Shown: in pieces, positions 55,639 to 64,000 of the stretch
Layout: each line of letters opens with the position of its first letter
How positions within the stretch are numbered: the first letter of the stretch is position 1
DNA from: JALZUU01 sp964441245
GTDB lineage: Bacteria > Bacteroidota > Bacteroidia > Chitinophagales > Saprospiraceae
Direction: 5' to 3'
DNA length: 64,000 nt
Assembly: GCA_964441245.1 (NCBI GenBank)
Contig: CAYTVR010000006.1
Coordinates: forward strand, 10,774 to 74,773
Notes under the pieces: generated by a model
Told to the model about the DNA's origin: nothing
Seen by the model: the letters and a program-made list of their open reading frames with translations, nothing else
The model's database searches: none
Translations under genes and position numbers: made by a program

Positions 55639-56343
55639 TCAACTCAATATTTTTGCTAAAAAAGCAGCTCGATAACTTATCCCTATCGGTAAAGATTTTC
55701 CTTGAATTTTCACTTCCGTTTGGTTGTAAGTTTGAATCTGTTCTAAGGCAACGGCGTAGGAACGATGAATTCTTATAAATTGATTATCCGGTAATTGTTT
55801 CATCAGCCAACCAATGTTTCCTTTGACCATCAAACGGTTTTCTTTACTGTGAATACGGACATAATCTTTCAAACTTTCCACGTACAAAATATCAGCAAGA
55901 TACACTTTATGATGTGTTCGATTGATGTTACAAAAAATAAACTCAGGATTTTCAGTCTCCACGCTTTGCTCAACAACAGTCGTTTTATTTCTTTCTCGAT
56001 AACGATCAACTGCTTTCAGAAATCGGTCAAAAGCAATGGGTTTTAAAAGATAATCGATAATGTCCAAATCATAACCATCCAATGCATATTCTCGATAGGC
56101 AGTTGTCAAAATGATAGCCGGTGGATTTTTTAAAGTTTTGATAAAATCAATGCCATTCAAAACCGGCATTTGAATATCTATAAACATCAAATCAACATTT
56201 CCATCTTTCAACATATCAAAGGCTTTCACCGCACTATGACTTGTCCCCACTACTTCTAATTGGTCTATCATACTAGCGTATTTTTCCAACAAAACAATCG
56301 CTGGCGGTTCATCATCAACAATTAAACAACGGATTTTTTTCAT
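55639..56343 (-). CDS. LytTR-family response regulator
   Basis: A 234-residue regulator: receiver domain (~1-120) with acidic pair D10/D11, phosphoacceptor D56 in FIDIQMP, and K in the LLKPI loop. The C-terminal LytTR DNA-binding domain (~135-234) contains ILYVESLKDYVRIH and FIRIHRSYAVALEQI. LytTR regulators bind imperfect direct repeats ahead of target genes. The kinase gene lies 33 bp upstream on the same strand, forming a two-component operon. Convergent with lptE, with only ~18 bp between stops. Confidence 0.93.
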   Translation of the reverse strand: MKKIRCLIVDDEPPAIVLLEKYASMIDQLEVVGTSHSAVKAFDMLKDGNVDLMFIDIQMPVLNGIDFIKTLKNPPAIILTTAYREYALDGYDLDIIDYLLKPIAFDRFLKAVDRYRERNKTTVVEQSVETENPEFIFCNINRTHHKVYLADILYVESLKDYVRIHSKENRLMVKGNIGWLMKQLPDNQFIRIHRSYAVALEQIQTYNQTEVKIQGKSLPIGISYRAAFLAKILS

Positions 56344-56376
56344 TTTTTTGTTAGACTTGGATCCAAAGATTTTAAA

Positions 56377-57390
56377 TCATTTTACTATTTTCAAAAACAC
56401 ACTAAATTCTTGTTTTCCATCTTCAATTTTTAATTCATGCTTTTCAGGATAGATCAGCTTTAGCTGTCGCTCAATATTCGACAAGCCAATCCCCACTTTA
56501 TAAGCATCATTAATTTCTCCAACATGTTGGCTTTTAGTGTTCCAAACAACACAATGAATCTCTTGATTTTGCTCTCGAATATCAATTTTAATTTTCGGAT
56601 AATCAATATCTCCACTAGCCCCGTGTTTAAATGCATTTTCTACAATAGACAATAAGATTAAAGGAGAGATGCCTATCGATAAATCTCCATCTGTTTTTAA
56701 TTCAACTTCCAAACGTTCACCATATCGAATTTGTTCTAATTTTATGAAATGCTCAATGGTCTTCACTTCATCATTCAATGCGACTTCCTTATTTTGACTT
56801 TTGTATAAAACATAATCTAAAATGCCCGATAATTGCATAATCATATCGGGAGCTTTGGGCGATTGAATTAAAACAAAAGAATATAAATTATTCAAGGTAT
56901 TAAATAAAAAATGCGGATTGATTTGTGCTTTCAAAAATTTTAGTTCATTCGCTAACTTTTCTTTTTCTAATAACTGAATTCGCTCCAATTCCTTTCCTCT
57001 TTCTTGATGAGATTCCCAAGCCAACAAAGCCATTGCAGGCGTATAATATCGAACCAATTTGAGGAGATAAGCCCCCATGGTCATAAAAGGAATATCCTCG
57101 TCGCCTCTGCCATTAAATTCGTCCATCCATAAAATACCATTCACTCGACAAGTCGCTCCAATAAAAAAACCAGTCACCAAAATACTCAAGACAAATTCAA
57201 TCTTTCTTCCTTTTTCATACAAGTAGGGAATCTGCACATATCGCAAGAAATAATAAGCGACCATAAACAAAGGAACATTGACCAAATTGATCACTGCCCT
57301 TCCGTAAAGATCATCATAAAAAGACATCATATAAGTGTACACCACGTATATAAATATCCAAAGCAATGCATGTCGAAAAATAGTTTGCAT
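56377..57390 (-). CDS. LytS-type sensor histidine kinase
   Basis: A 337-residue membrane kinase. The N-terminal ~150 residues hold four hydrophobic segments (for example WIFIYVVYTYMMSF and FVLSILVTGFFIGAT). The His-kinase domain PF06580 follows, with phosphoacceptor H160 in INPHFLFNTLNNL, then the HATPase-like end (LSIVENAFKHGA as N-box, KVGIGLSNIERQL as G-box). It feeds the LytTR regulator downstream in the same operon. The signal sensed is unknown; no periplasmic domain of size is present. Confidence 0.92.
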   Translation of the reverse strand: MQTIFRHALLWIFIYVVYTYMMSFYDDLYGRAVINLVNVPLFMVAYYFLRYVQIPYLYEKGRKIEFVLSILVTGFFIGATCRVNGILWMDEFNGRGDEDIPFMTMGAYLLKLVRYYTPAMALLAWESHQERGKELERIQLLEKEKLANELKFLKAQINPHFLFNTLNNLYSFVLIQSPKAPDMIMQLSGILDYVLYKSQNKEVALNDEVKTIEHFIKLEQIRYGERLEVELKTDGDLSIGISPLILLSIVENAFKHGASGDIDYPKIKIDIREQNQEIHCVVWNTKSQHVGEINDAYKVGIGLSNIERQLKLIYPEKHELKIEDGKQEFSVFLKIVK

Positions 57391-57611
57391 AAGATAAAGA
57401 TAAGCGTATTGTTAAATATGAAAAGAGAAAATCGAAGTTTGGGCGATAAGTGTATAAGAATGAGTGCATTCAAGCTTTTCAGCCCTTTTTTTCAGGAATA
57501 AATGAGGCTATTTGTCCCAATTTCTTCAAACGTATACACTTACACCCCATTCCTCTACTTTTCCAAAAACAGCCCCATAAAGCGCATAACTTGCCAAAAA
57601 AAACGACCATT

Positions 57612-59771
57612 ATGAAAAATTTAATTATTGTTGGTTTAGTTACGCTTCTACCTTTCTTTTTACATGCACAAACCATTCCTTACCTAGAACAATCGATTCA
57701 GGCAGATGGAGTTTTAGATGAAGGCATTTGGGATCAAATCCCAGCAATCAATGGCTTTCATAATTTTTTCCCAATCAATGATGGAGATGCAAAATTTGAT
57801 ACGGATGTTCGAATTTTTCAAGATGGAAAATATCTGAATATTGCTTTTGTATATCACGATAGTCTCGCAAATGTGCGTGTCAATAGTTTAAAAAGAGACG
57901 ACTATTCTGCTGGCTTCCATTTAAGTGATTGCGTAGGCATCATCATCGATCCATATAGTAATCAAAATCGAGGTTACTTTTTTGCACTAAATGGAGAAGG
58001 AACTCAGTTGGATGCATTGATTGCGAATTACGATAATTTCAACTTAAGTTGGGATGCGATCTGGGAAAGTGGCGTAAGTATACAGGGGACTAAGAAGGTG
58101 TACGAAATGAAAATTCCATTGAGTGCTTTGAGCTATGATGAAAATATTTTGGAGTGGAGTTTTCAGTTTTATACTAGAGATGCAAAAGATCGAATGTATA
58201 CGGTTTGGAACAAATTTGAACGAGGCTTTTTACAGTTTGATACACGATTTTTAAAGCCCATTCCTATGGAAAATTTAAAGCCTTCCAAAACAGCAAAAAC
58301 TACTTTAATTCCAGCAATAACCGCAGGCTATCAACGCGATTTAGACCAAGATACAAAGGACGCTAATTTCCAACCAAGTCTAGATGTACAATATAAAATA
58401 AGTGATGGATTAAGAATAGATGCAACCATCAATCCTGATTTTTCACAAGTGGAAGTTGATCAACAAGTCACTAATTTGACTCGATTCAATATCGTCTTTC
58501 CGGAAAGGAGAAACTTCTTTATTGAAAACAGTGATATGTTTACGACCCTATCCGCGGACAGTGATATCAATCCATTTTATTCTCGTTTTATTGGAGCATC
58601 CCAAGATATTTTGATGGGGCTAAAACTGTCAGGAAATGTATCCCCCAATACTCGAATTGGCTTACTCAATGTTCAAAGTAAAGTAGATGAGTTTGATCTA
58701 GCCCAAAACTATACGGTCGCTGTAGCGAAACAACAATTTGGACCAATTTTCAATGCCACTGGCTATTTGGTGAATCGTCAAGCGACAAATGATTTAAAAT
58801 TCGGGGATGACTATAATCGAGTCATTGGTTTGAAAACAAATTATTTGACTAAAAACAGAAAGTGGTCAGGTTTTGCGACTTACGGTCAAAGTTTTAACGA
58901 TGGAATAAAGGGAAACAATCATGTTTTTTCTGCTGAAAATAATTACAATACCAGAACTTGGAGTTTTTCTACAAAAGTCAATAATGTTGGTAAAAACTAT
59001 TTTACTGACATCGGTTTTGTGCCACGATTGAACAACTATGATGCTTTAAATGAAGAAACAAAAAGAGAAGGTTACACTCAATTTTTCCAAAGCTTATCCT
59101 ACAATCATTTCCCAAAAAAGAAAGGAGCCATACAAGTTTTTCGACCTTTAAATACCCGCCTAAATGTCTATTTGGACGAACAAGGAAAAATCTCAGAAAC
59201 CAATTTTTTCTATAATACTGCCTTATTTTTTAGCAACCAAATGTCCACCTATATCAATTTTTATCATACCGATGTTCATCTAAAATATGCTTTCGACCCA
59301 CTTAGAAATGGCAATTTAATCATGCCTGACCAATACAAAAATAATGCACTAAGAGTTGGATTTAATAGTGATTATACCAGAAGCGTTTATTCTTCTATTA
59401 ACCTTCAATATGGAAGTTTTTATGAAGGTAAAAGAACTCGATTTGGTTTTAATGCTGGTTATCGATTACTACCGCTATTCAGTGTAGAAATGAACTACGA
59501 ATACAACACTTTGTCCTTTGACGATTTGGGCAATCAAAATTTGCACTTACTAGGATTAACCACTCAAGTCTTTTTTAATAATAAATTAAATTGGACCACC
59601 TATTTCCAATATAATCAGCAGGCAGATAATTTCAACATTAACTCTCGAATACAATGGGAGTACAAGCCGCTTTCCTTCATTTATTTGGTCCTTTCGGACA
59701 ATTATTCAGAGGATTTTAGACATAAAAATTGGGGTATATCTTTAAAAGTAAATAGAAGGTTGAATTTTTAG
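57612..59771 (+). CDS. DUF5916 outer-membrane protein with CBM9-like N-domain
   Basis: Counting from the ATG at 57612, 719 residues; a GTG at 57450 would put 54 odd residues before the signal peptide and is rejected. Signal peptide to ~20 (LPFFLHAQ). Residues ~25-200 resemble the carbohydrate-binding family 9-like domain (SIQADGVLDEGIWDQIPAINGF, then DVRIFQDGKYLNIAFVYHDS). The rest is the DUF5916 beta-barrel with INPDFSQVEVDQQVTNLTRF and FPERRNFFIENSDMF, ending in aromatic beta-strands (RRLNF). Such proteins sit in the outer membrane; function unknown. Transcribed away from the two-component operon (divergent, 221 bp). Confidence 0.85.
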   Translation: MKNLIIVGLVTLLPFFLHAQTIPYLEQSIQADGVLDEGIWDQIPAINGFHNFFPINDGDAKFDTDVRIFQDGKYLNIAFVYHDSLANVRVNSLKRDDYSAGFHLSDCVGIIIDPYSNQNRGYFFALNGEGTQLDALIANYDNFNLSWDAIWESGVSIQGTKKVYEMKIPLSALSYDENILEWSFQFYTRDAKDRMYTVWNKFERGFLQFDTRFLKPIPMENLKPSKTAKTTLIPAITAGYQRDLDQDTKDANFQPSLDVQYKISDGLRIDATINPDFSQVEVDQQVTNLTRFNIVFPERRNFFIENSDMFTTLSADSDINPFYSRFIGASQDILMGLKLSGNVSPNTRIGLLNVQSKVDEFDLAQNYTVAVAKQQFGPIFNATGYLVNRQATNDLKFGDDYNRVIGLKTNYLTKNRKWSGFATYGQSFNDGIKGNNHVFSAENNYNTRTWSFSTKVNNVGKNYFTDIGFVPRLNNYDALNEETKREGYTQFFQSLSYNHFPKKKGAIQVFRPLNTRLNVYLDEQGKISETNFFYNTALFFSNQMSTYINFYHTDVHLKYAFDPLRNGNLIMPDQYKNNALRVGFNSDYTRSVYSSINLQYGSFYEGKRTRFGFNAGYRLLPLFSVEMNYEYNTLSFDDLGNQNLHLLGLTTQVFFNNKLNWTTYFQYNQQADNFNINSRIQWEYKPLSFIYLVLSDNYSEDFRHKNWGISLKVNRRLNF

Positions 59772-60109
59772 TTAGGAGTATTCTAAAACCTTTAGTTGTT
59801 GCCCTACTCTTCAGTTGTTGGTTCTCTTTGAAGTCGTAGAAAAGTGTATTTTTCTGATTATGCTTGTTTTCTTTTATGATAGAGTTTAAAAAAGGTCTAA
59901 CTGCCCCATAAATCAAACTTTAAGATAGATTTTAGAATGCAAAAGGCCATTTTAACATAAATTTCTAGTGAATTATAGTCCGTCCTAGTCCATCAAAAGG
60001 TTCATCATTTTAGGCGAAGGCAACCAAACTTCCGCTAAGAAATGCAAAAGTCCTTGGTATTTTTCGTATTTTTCCGTTTAGAAAATTGCCTTTAAGGCAT
60101 AAATCAGAC
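59772..60109. other. Intergenic region before the Lys-rich protein
   Basis: 338 bp with no supported gene. An AGTTGTTGGTT-containing segment at 59815-59865 resembles ones near 29177 and 62149. The TTG at 60086 within it is not taken as start. Confidence 0.55.
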
Positions 60110-61762
60110 ATGAATAAGGAAAAATTTATAGAATATCTTAAAAATCCGGCTCAATTATATGAGTTGAATTATCAGGAATTGAAAAGCCTGGTGGTAGAAT
60201 ATCCTTATTGTCAAAATCTTCGGTTTTTATTGGCTAAGAAAAGCCAACTTAATCAATCAAATGAGTTTGAAAGAGATCTACGGAATGCGGCCTCTTGTGT
60301 CCCTAGTCGTACCTATTTATTTCAAAGCTTAAATGATACTAAACCTCTACCTCGAAGAGCATCTCATGTCATTGCGACAGAGAATAGTTTAGAAATAGAC
60401 CATTTATCAGCTCCTTCCAAATCTAGTGGGCCTGATCATACGATCTTAGGAGAAGACACTGATGATTCCCCTACTCAAGAAAATATACCAGATACAGAAG
60501 CTAATTCTCCAGCAGAAGCCAAAGGAGATAATGCCCTTCCTAGTGAAAGTCCTCCAGAAGTAAAAAAAAACGAACAAGGAAATAAATCATCCGAACTTAG
60601 AATAAGCTCTGAAAAGATTCATTTAGCTGAAAAACCTATCGTTTCTAGTAATGAAATGAATGATTCTTCCCCTAAAAATATCTCTTCTCTTGAGGATTTA
60701 ACACCCATCAAAAAGGTGATTCATCAAAAAATCATCAAAAAAGCTCCACCGATCAAATCAGATTTGGCAGAGCAGAAATCTAAAGAGCATAAAATCATTG
60801 ATTCGAATATTCCTGATCAGATTATCATCCAAGAAACTGAATCGGAATTTATAAAGACGAGTTTGCCCCCAAGTATAAAGTCAGTCGAGCTTCCTGAAAC
60901 AGAAACAGAGATTATTGACTTAAAGGATGATATTTCAGAACGAGGAATCGTTGAGATCAATGAAGAAATAGAAGAAGTTACGCTTCCTCCCTTATTTCCA
61001 ATTGAACCAGCTCCGTCAACGATTAATAATATTGTTATAGTTGAGCCCAAAGAGGAAGAATTAGAAGAGATTTTTCCACCATCTTTTGACGATCATCACG
61101 GAGAAGTAGACCATCTTAAGAGCAATATTCCATTTGAGATCACTAATGAGGACGATTTTATTGAAGAAGTTGAGTTAGATCCGCTGCCTAGTCCAAGATC
61201 TACTTTCAATAGTTGGATCAAAGAATTCAAATCAGATAAATCGAAGAAGAAGAAAAAGAAATCTCAAAAAAAAGAACCCAAAACGAATAATCAAGTGGAA
61301 GAAATCACGGCAAAGAAGAAGAAAAAGAAGAAAAAAAACAGAGTCGCAAAAAATAAGAAGTGGATTTCTAAGATCATCAAAAGCAAAAAGAAAGCCGAGC
61401 AAGAAGATGATTTACCATTAGAAATCATTCTAAAAGCCCCTAAAAAGGAAAAGAAACCAAAGACCAAACACAAAGAAAACGAGAAAGAAAAAGCTATTTT
61501 ACCGGAAGGTAAGAAGGAAAAATCCATAAAAACTAAGAAAAAGAAAAAAGAAAAGAAGAAAAAAAAGAAAAATGGTACAAAGAGTTTCGCACTCAAAAGT
61601 ATTGTAGAAAATGAGGAAATTGCCTCTGAAACCCTAGCTGAAATTCTCGTAGAGCAAGGTAGTATAAGGAAAGCAATTAATATGTATGAACGATTATCCT
61701 TGATTTTTCCGGAAAAAAGTACGTTCTTTGCGAAGCGAATTGAAAAACTTAAAAATATTTAA
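60110..61762 (+). CDS. Large Lys/Glu-rich protein with C-terminal TPR-like unit, upstream of secG
   Basis: Counting from the ATG at 60110, 550 residues. Three parts: residues 1-~85 (EKFIEYLKNPAQLYELNYQEL, then VEYPYCQNLRFLLAKKS) are a compact conserved-looking helical region; residues ~90-490 are low-complexity, acidic first and then strongly basic, with runs of Lys coded by AAG/AAA; residues ~491-550 (IASETLAEILVEQGSIRKAINMYERLSLIFPEKSTFF) are a single TPR-like unit. This N- and C-terminal pair is familiar from Bacteroidota proteins encoded before secG. The long basic middle may bind nucleic acid or membrane. Stop overlaps closely with secG (3 bp apart), so they are one operon. Confidence 0.75.
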   Translation: MNKEKFIEYLKNPAQLYELNYQELKSLVVEYPYCQNLRFLLAKKSQLNQSNEFERDLRNAASCVPSRTYLFQSLNDTKPLPRRASHVIATENSLEIDHLSAPSKSSGPDHTILGEDTDDSPTQENIPDTEANSPAEAKGDNALPSESPPEVKKNEQGNKSSELRISSEKIHLAEKPIVSSNEMNDSSPKNISSLEDLTPIKKVIHQKIIKKAPPIKSDLAEQKSKEHKIIDSNIPDQIIIQETESEFIKTSLPPSIKSVELPETETEIIDLKDDISERGIVEINEEIEEVTLPPLFPIEPAPSTINNIVIVEPKEEELEEIFPPSFDDHHGEVDHLKSNIPFEITNEDDFIEEVELDPLPSPRSTFNSWIKEFKSDKSKKKKKKSQKKEPKTNNQVEEITAKKKKKKKKNRVAKNKKWISKIIKSKKKAEQEDDLPLEIILKAPKKEKKPKTKHKENEKEKAILPEGKKEKSIKTKKKKKEKKKKKKNGTKSFALKSIVENEEIASETLAEILVEQGSIRKAINMYERLSLIFPEKSTFFAKRIEKLKNI

Positions 61763-61765
61763 AAT

Positions 61766-62041
61766 ATGTTAACTGGATTAATTGTATTAACTGCCTTAGT
61801 TTGTGTTCTTTTAATGGGAACGATTCTCATTCAGAATCCTAAAGGTGGAGGTGTAGATGCGACTTTTGGTGGAAATGCAACCAACCAAATGTTTGGCGCT
61901 GCCAAATCAACTGATTTTATTGAAAAAGCAACTTGGTACTTAGCTGCTGCTTTATTTATCCTTTGTATCATTACCAGCTTAATGGTAGGTGGTCCTACAG
62001 GAAGTGAAGTCATTGATTTACAATCAGCACCGATCAACTAA
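61766..62041 (+). CDS. secG: Preprotein translocase subunit SecG
   Basis: A 91-residue membrane protein with two transmembrane helices (residues ~3-21 and ~55-75) and the conserved cytoplasmic loop ILIQNPKGGGVDATFGG ... QMFGA. SecG joins SecYE in the inner membrane and aids SecA-driven export. It starts 3 bp after the upstream gene and is followed by a strong terminator. Confidence 0.95.
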   Translation: MLTGLIVLTALVCVLLMGTILIQNPKGGGVDATFGGNATNQMFGAAKSTDFIEKATWYLAAALFILCIITSLMVGGPTGSEVIDLQSAPIN

Positions 62042-62491
62042 AAGGAATCCAATCCTTTTTAAAAAGACCTGATAGTTTTACTGTCAGGTCTTTTTTTGTT
62101 GATACACCAAAATTGAAGCGGGTGTATTGCTCGACTTTAGCCATTCTAGTTGTTGGTTACTGCTTCCTTGAGTACGCAGAAAAGCGGATTTATTTTAATA
62201 ATGCTAGCCTTTTTCATCCAAAAATATAAAACACTTTCTCTTCATTCCGTTTGTCATTCTGACAAAAATTCTATTATTTCGCGGTCGGAAGCTGCCACAA
62301 CTGCCACATACTATGATTTTAAAAGCTCCAACCCTGCCCTAATGTCATAGTTTTGGTATTGGCATAAGAAATGATCATAACAATCTTGTATTCGTAATTG
62401 AGACCATTTCAATTCAAGTAAATTTGATTTAAAATGACACAATTACCTCAATCTTAAATTAATTATTTATTAACCAAAACAAGTTTCTAAA
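62042..62491. other. Intergenic region secG / groES
   Basis: 450 bp without a gene, apart from the secG terminator at its start. A 66-codon ORF at 62150..62350 has no coding character. It must contain the groESL promoter; no CIRCE operator (TTAGCACTC-N9-GAGTGCTAA) is present. Confidence 0.65.
62061..62097 (+). terminator. Intrinsic terminator of secG
   Basis: A 15-bp stem (62061-62075 with 62081-62095, one G-T wobble), loop TTTTA, then a run of T. Confidence 0.9.
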
Positions 62492-62755
62492 ATGAAGCCG
62501 ATAAATGATAGAGTCGTAGTAAAACCCGCTCCGGCTGAGGAGAAAACTAAAGGAGGGATCATCATTCCTGACACTGCGAAAGAAAAACCACAAAGAGGAA
62601 CCATCGTTGCTGTTGGACCTGGTAAAGATGATGTAAAAATGACCGTTAAAAAAGGCGATACCGTTCTTTATGGCAAATATGCTGGTCAAGAATTACATCA
62701 TAAAGGTCAAGACCTTTTAATCATGCGAGAAGATGACATTTTAGTCATCCTCTAA
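62492..62755 (+). CDS. groES: Co-chaperonin GroES
   Basis: An 87-residue co-chaperonin that caps the GroEL cavity. The start KPINDRVVVKPAPAEEKTKGGIIIPDTAKEKPQRG holds the mobile loop that binds GroEL, followed by the beta-barrel (GDTVLYGKYAGQEL) and the end REDDILVIL. Slightly shorter than the E. coli protein (97). First gene of the groES-groEL operon. Confidence 0.97.
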   Translation: MKPINDRVVVKPAPAEEKTKGGIIIPDTAKEKPQRGTIVAVGPGKDDVKMTVKKGDTVLYGKYAGQELHHKGQDLLIMREDDILVIL

Positions 62756-62834
62756 AAAGAATCGTTTTAACTGCTCAAGTTATAACGTTTTTTTTTGTAG
62801 AAAACCATTAAGTAAATCTAAAAAAAATTGAGAT

Positions 62835-64000
62835 ATGGCTAAACAAATTAGCTTTGATTCAGATGCTAGAGAAAAACTCAAAACGGGTATTGATGCTCTT
62901 GCAAACGCTGTAAAAGTAACACTTGGACCTAAAGGTCGAAATGTTGTTATTCAAAAAAGTTTTGGCGCCCCTTCTATCACTAAAGATGGTGTTTCTGTTG
63001 CCAAAGAAGTCGAATTGGAAGATCCTGTAGAAAATATGGGTGCCCAAATGGTCAAAGAAGTTGCTTCTAAAACCGCAGATCTTGCTGGTGATGGAACGAC
63101 TACGGCTACCGTTTTAGCGCAAGCTATGATCACTGCTGGTATGAAAAACGTAACCGCAGGTGCTAACCCAATGGACTTGAAAAGAGGAATTGACAAAGCA
63201 GTTCAAAAAGTAATCGCTAACCTTAAAAAACAAACAGAGGTTATCGGAAACGATTTGAAAAAAATTCAACAAGTTGGTTCTATTTCAGCTAACAATGATG
63301 AAGAAATCGGTTCCTTAATTGCTGATGCAATGAAAAGAGTCACCAAAGATGGTGTCATCACTGTTGAAGAAGCAAAAGGAACAGATACTTACGTAGAAGA
63401 AGTATTAGGAATGCAGTTTGATCGTGGTTACCTTTCTCCATACTTTGTGACCAATGCTGAAAACATGGTTACAGAATATGAGAACCCATTGATCTTAATC
63501 CACGACAAGAAAATTGCTAACATGCAAGACATCGTTCCTTTATTGGAAAAAGCGGTGGGTACTGGTCGTCCTTTATTAATCATTGCAGAAGATATCGAAA
63601 GTCAAGCTTTAGGTGTTTTAGTAGTTAACCGTTTGAGAGCACAATTGAAAGTAGTAGCTGTAAAAGCTCCTGGTTTTGGTGATCGTCGTAAAGCGATGTT
63701 GGAAGACATCGCTATCTTGACAGGAGGTACTGTGATCTCCGAAGAAAAAGGATACAAATTAGAATCTACAGAAGTAGCTCATTTAGGATCTGCTGAAAAG
63801 ATTACAATCGACAAAGACAATACGATCATTGTGAATGGTAGTGGTAAGAAGAAAAATATTACTTCAAGAATTGCACAGATCAAACAGCAAATCGAAACGA
63901 CGACTTCTGATTATGATAAAGAGAAGTTACAAGAGCGATTGGCTAAGTTAGCTGGTGGTGTTGCCGTATTGTATGTAGATGCGGTTGAATTAGAAGAAGT
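62835..64000 (+). CDS. groEL: Chaperonin GroEL (3' end outside window)
   Basis: The first ~388 residues of the 60-kDa chaperonin; the frame is open at the window end. The ATP-binding set is visible: KVTLGPKGRNVVI, KDGVSVAKEVELEDP and the DGTTTATVLA loop with the catalytic Asp of AGDGTTT. The apical domain begins at GMQFDRGYLSPYFVTN. It folds substrate proteins with GroES; the operon partner lies 79 bp upstream. Its stop is beyond 64000. Confidence 0.98.
   Translation, partial: MAKQISFDSDAREKLKTGIDALANAVKVTLGPKGRNVVIQKSFGAPSITKDGVSVAKEVELEDPVENMGAQMVKEVASKTADLAGDGTTTATVLAQAMITAGMKNVTAGANPMDLKRGIDKAVQKVIANLKKQTEVIGNDLKKIQQVGSISANNDEEIGSLIADAMKRVTKDGVITVEEAKGTDTYVEEVLGMQFDRGYLSPYFVTNAENMVTEYENPLILIHDKKIANMQDIVPLLEKAVGTGRPLLIIAEDIESQALGVLVVNRLRAQLKVVAVKAPGFGDRRKAMLEDIAILTGGTVISEEKGYKLESTEVAHLGSAEKITIDKDNTIIVNGSGKKKNITSRIAQIKQQIETTTSDYDKEKLQERLAKLAGGVAVLYVDAVELEE

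Noticed and set aside
57450..57611. Upstream extension of the DUF5916 gene from GTG
   Set aside because: A clear signal peptide begins at ATG 57612; the extension would bury it.
61291..61596. 101-codon minus-strand ORF, Phe-rich
   Set aside because: Antisense of the Lys codon runs (AAG/AAA read as TTC/TTT).
62150..62350. 66-codon ORF between secG and groES
   Set aside because: No family resemblance, no start context; shares text with other gaps, so more likely decayed repeat.
1..64000. CRISPR arrays, prophage, insertion sequences, tRNA or rRNA genes
   Set aside because: Looked for regularly spaced repeats, integrase/transposase/phage proteins and tRNA-like cloverleafs or rRNA text; none was found.

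Overview
The window is an AT-rich stretch of a Bacteroidota chromosome, most likely from the Saprospiria or a neighbouring marine or environmental lineage. This taxonomic call is an inference. It rests on six secreted proteins ending in type IX secretion (T9SS) type A sorting domains, TonB-dependent receptors with carboxypeptidase-regulatory-like N-domains, a DUF4249 lipoprotein, a DUF5916 barrel protein, -7 boxes of the TAnnTTTG type, almost no Shine-Dalgarno sequences, and the linked block miaB / sigma-54 activator / lptE ... secG / groES / groEL. No rRNA, tRNA, CRISPR array, transposase or prophage was seen. Coding density is high and most genes are single or in pairs.

Layout. 1-12.4 kb: end of a T9SS protein, RNase D, an AsmA-like giant with a Lys/Ala tail, a secreted GH86-like agarase/porphyranase candidate, a TonB receptor/DUF4249 pair, and an M23 peptidase. 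12.6-19.4 kb: a hypothetical protein, a TlpA-like lipoprotein, then the most unusual gene of the window, a 1039-residue TIR-like / acidic linker / TPR / short-chain dehydrogenase fusion, followed 58 bp later by an RlaP-type nucleotidyltransferase. 19.5-31.3 kb: a huge Asp-box/dockerin-like T9SS protein, a NUDIX hydrolase, a MacB/FtsX-type permease, succinyl-CoA:3-oxoacid CoA-transferase subunits A and B split by a hairpin-rich insertion, an FAH-family hydratase/decarboxylase, and PEP carboxykinase. 31.4-41.1 kb: a frameshifted small gene, a triple-repeat T9SS protein, a LacZ-type beta-galactosidase, a protein-arginine-methyltransferase-like enzyme convergent with a PF10014-type 2OG-Fe(II) oxygenase, and small lipoproteins. 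41.2-52 kb: MutS (TTG start), two TerB-like proteins, an NTF2-like protein flanked by two copies of a palindromic repeat, two related T9SS proteins, and a second TonB receptor. 52.2-64 kb: miaB, a sigma-54 activator, lptE, a LytTR response regulator with its LytS-type kinase, a DUF5916 protein, a Lys-rich protein, secG, groES, and groEL (cut by the window end).

How the genes work together. Housekeeping functions (tRNA thiomethylation, LPS export, protein secretion, folding, mismatch repair, gluconeogenesis) are interleaved with polysaccharide-use and surface proteins. The two glycosidases (GH86-like and GH2) fit use of galactose-based algal polysaccharides, but no SusC/SusD pair is present, so this is not a classical PUL. 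The best candidate for an undescribed system is 15179..19424, where the TIR-TPR-SDR fusion and the RNA-repair-type nucleotidyltransferase sit on one strand. Several hairpin-forming extragenic repeats (around 13.2, 23.9, 27.5, 45.3, 46.0 and 52.0 kb) point to more than one REP/MITE-like family in this genome.
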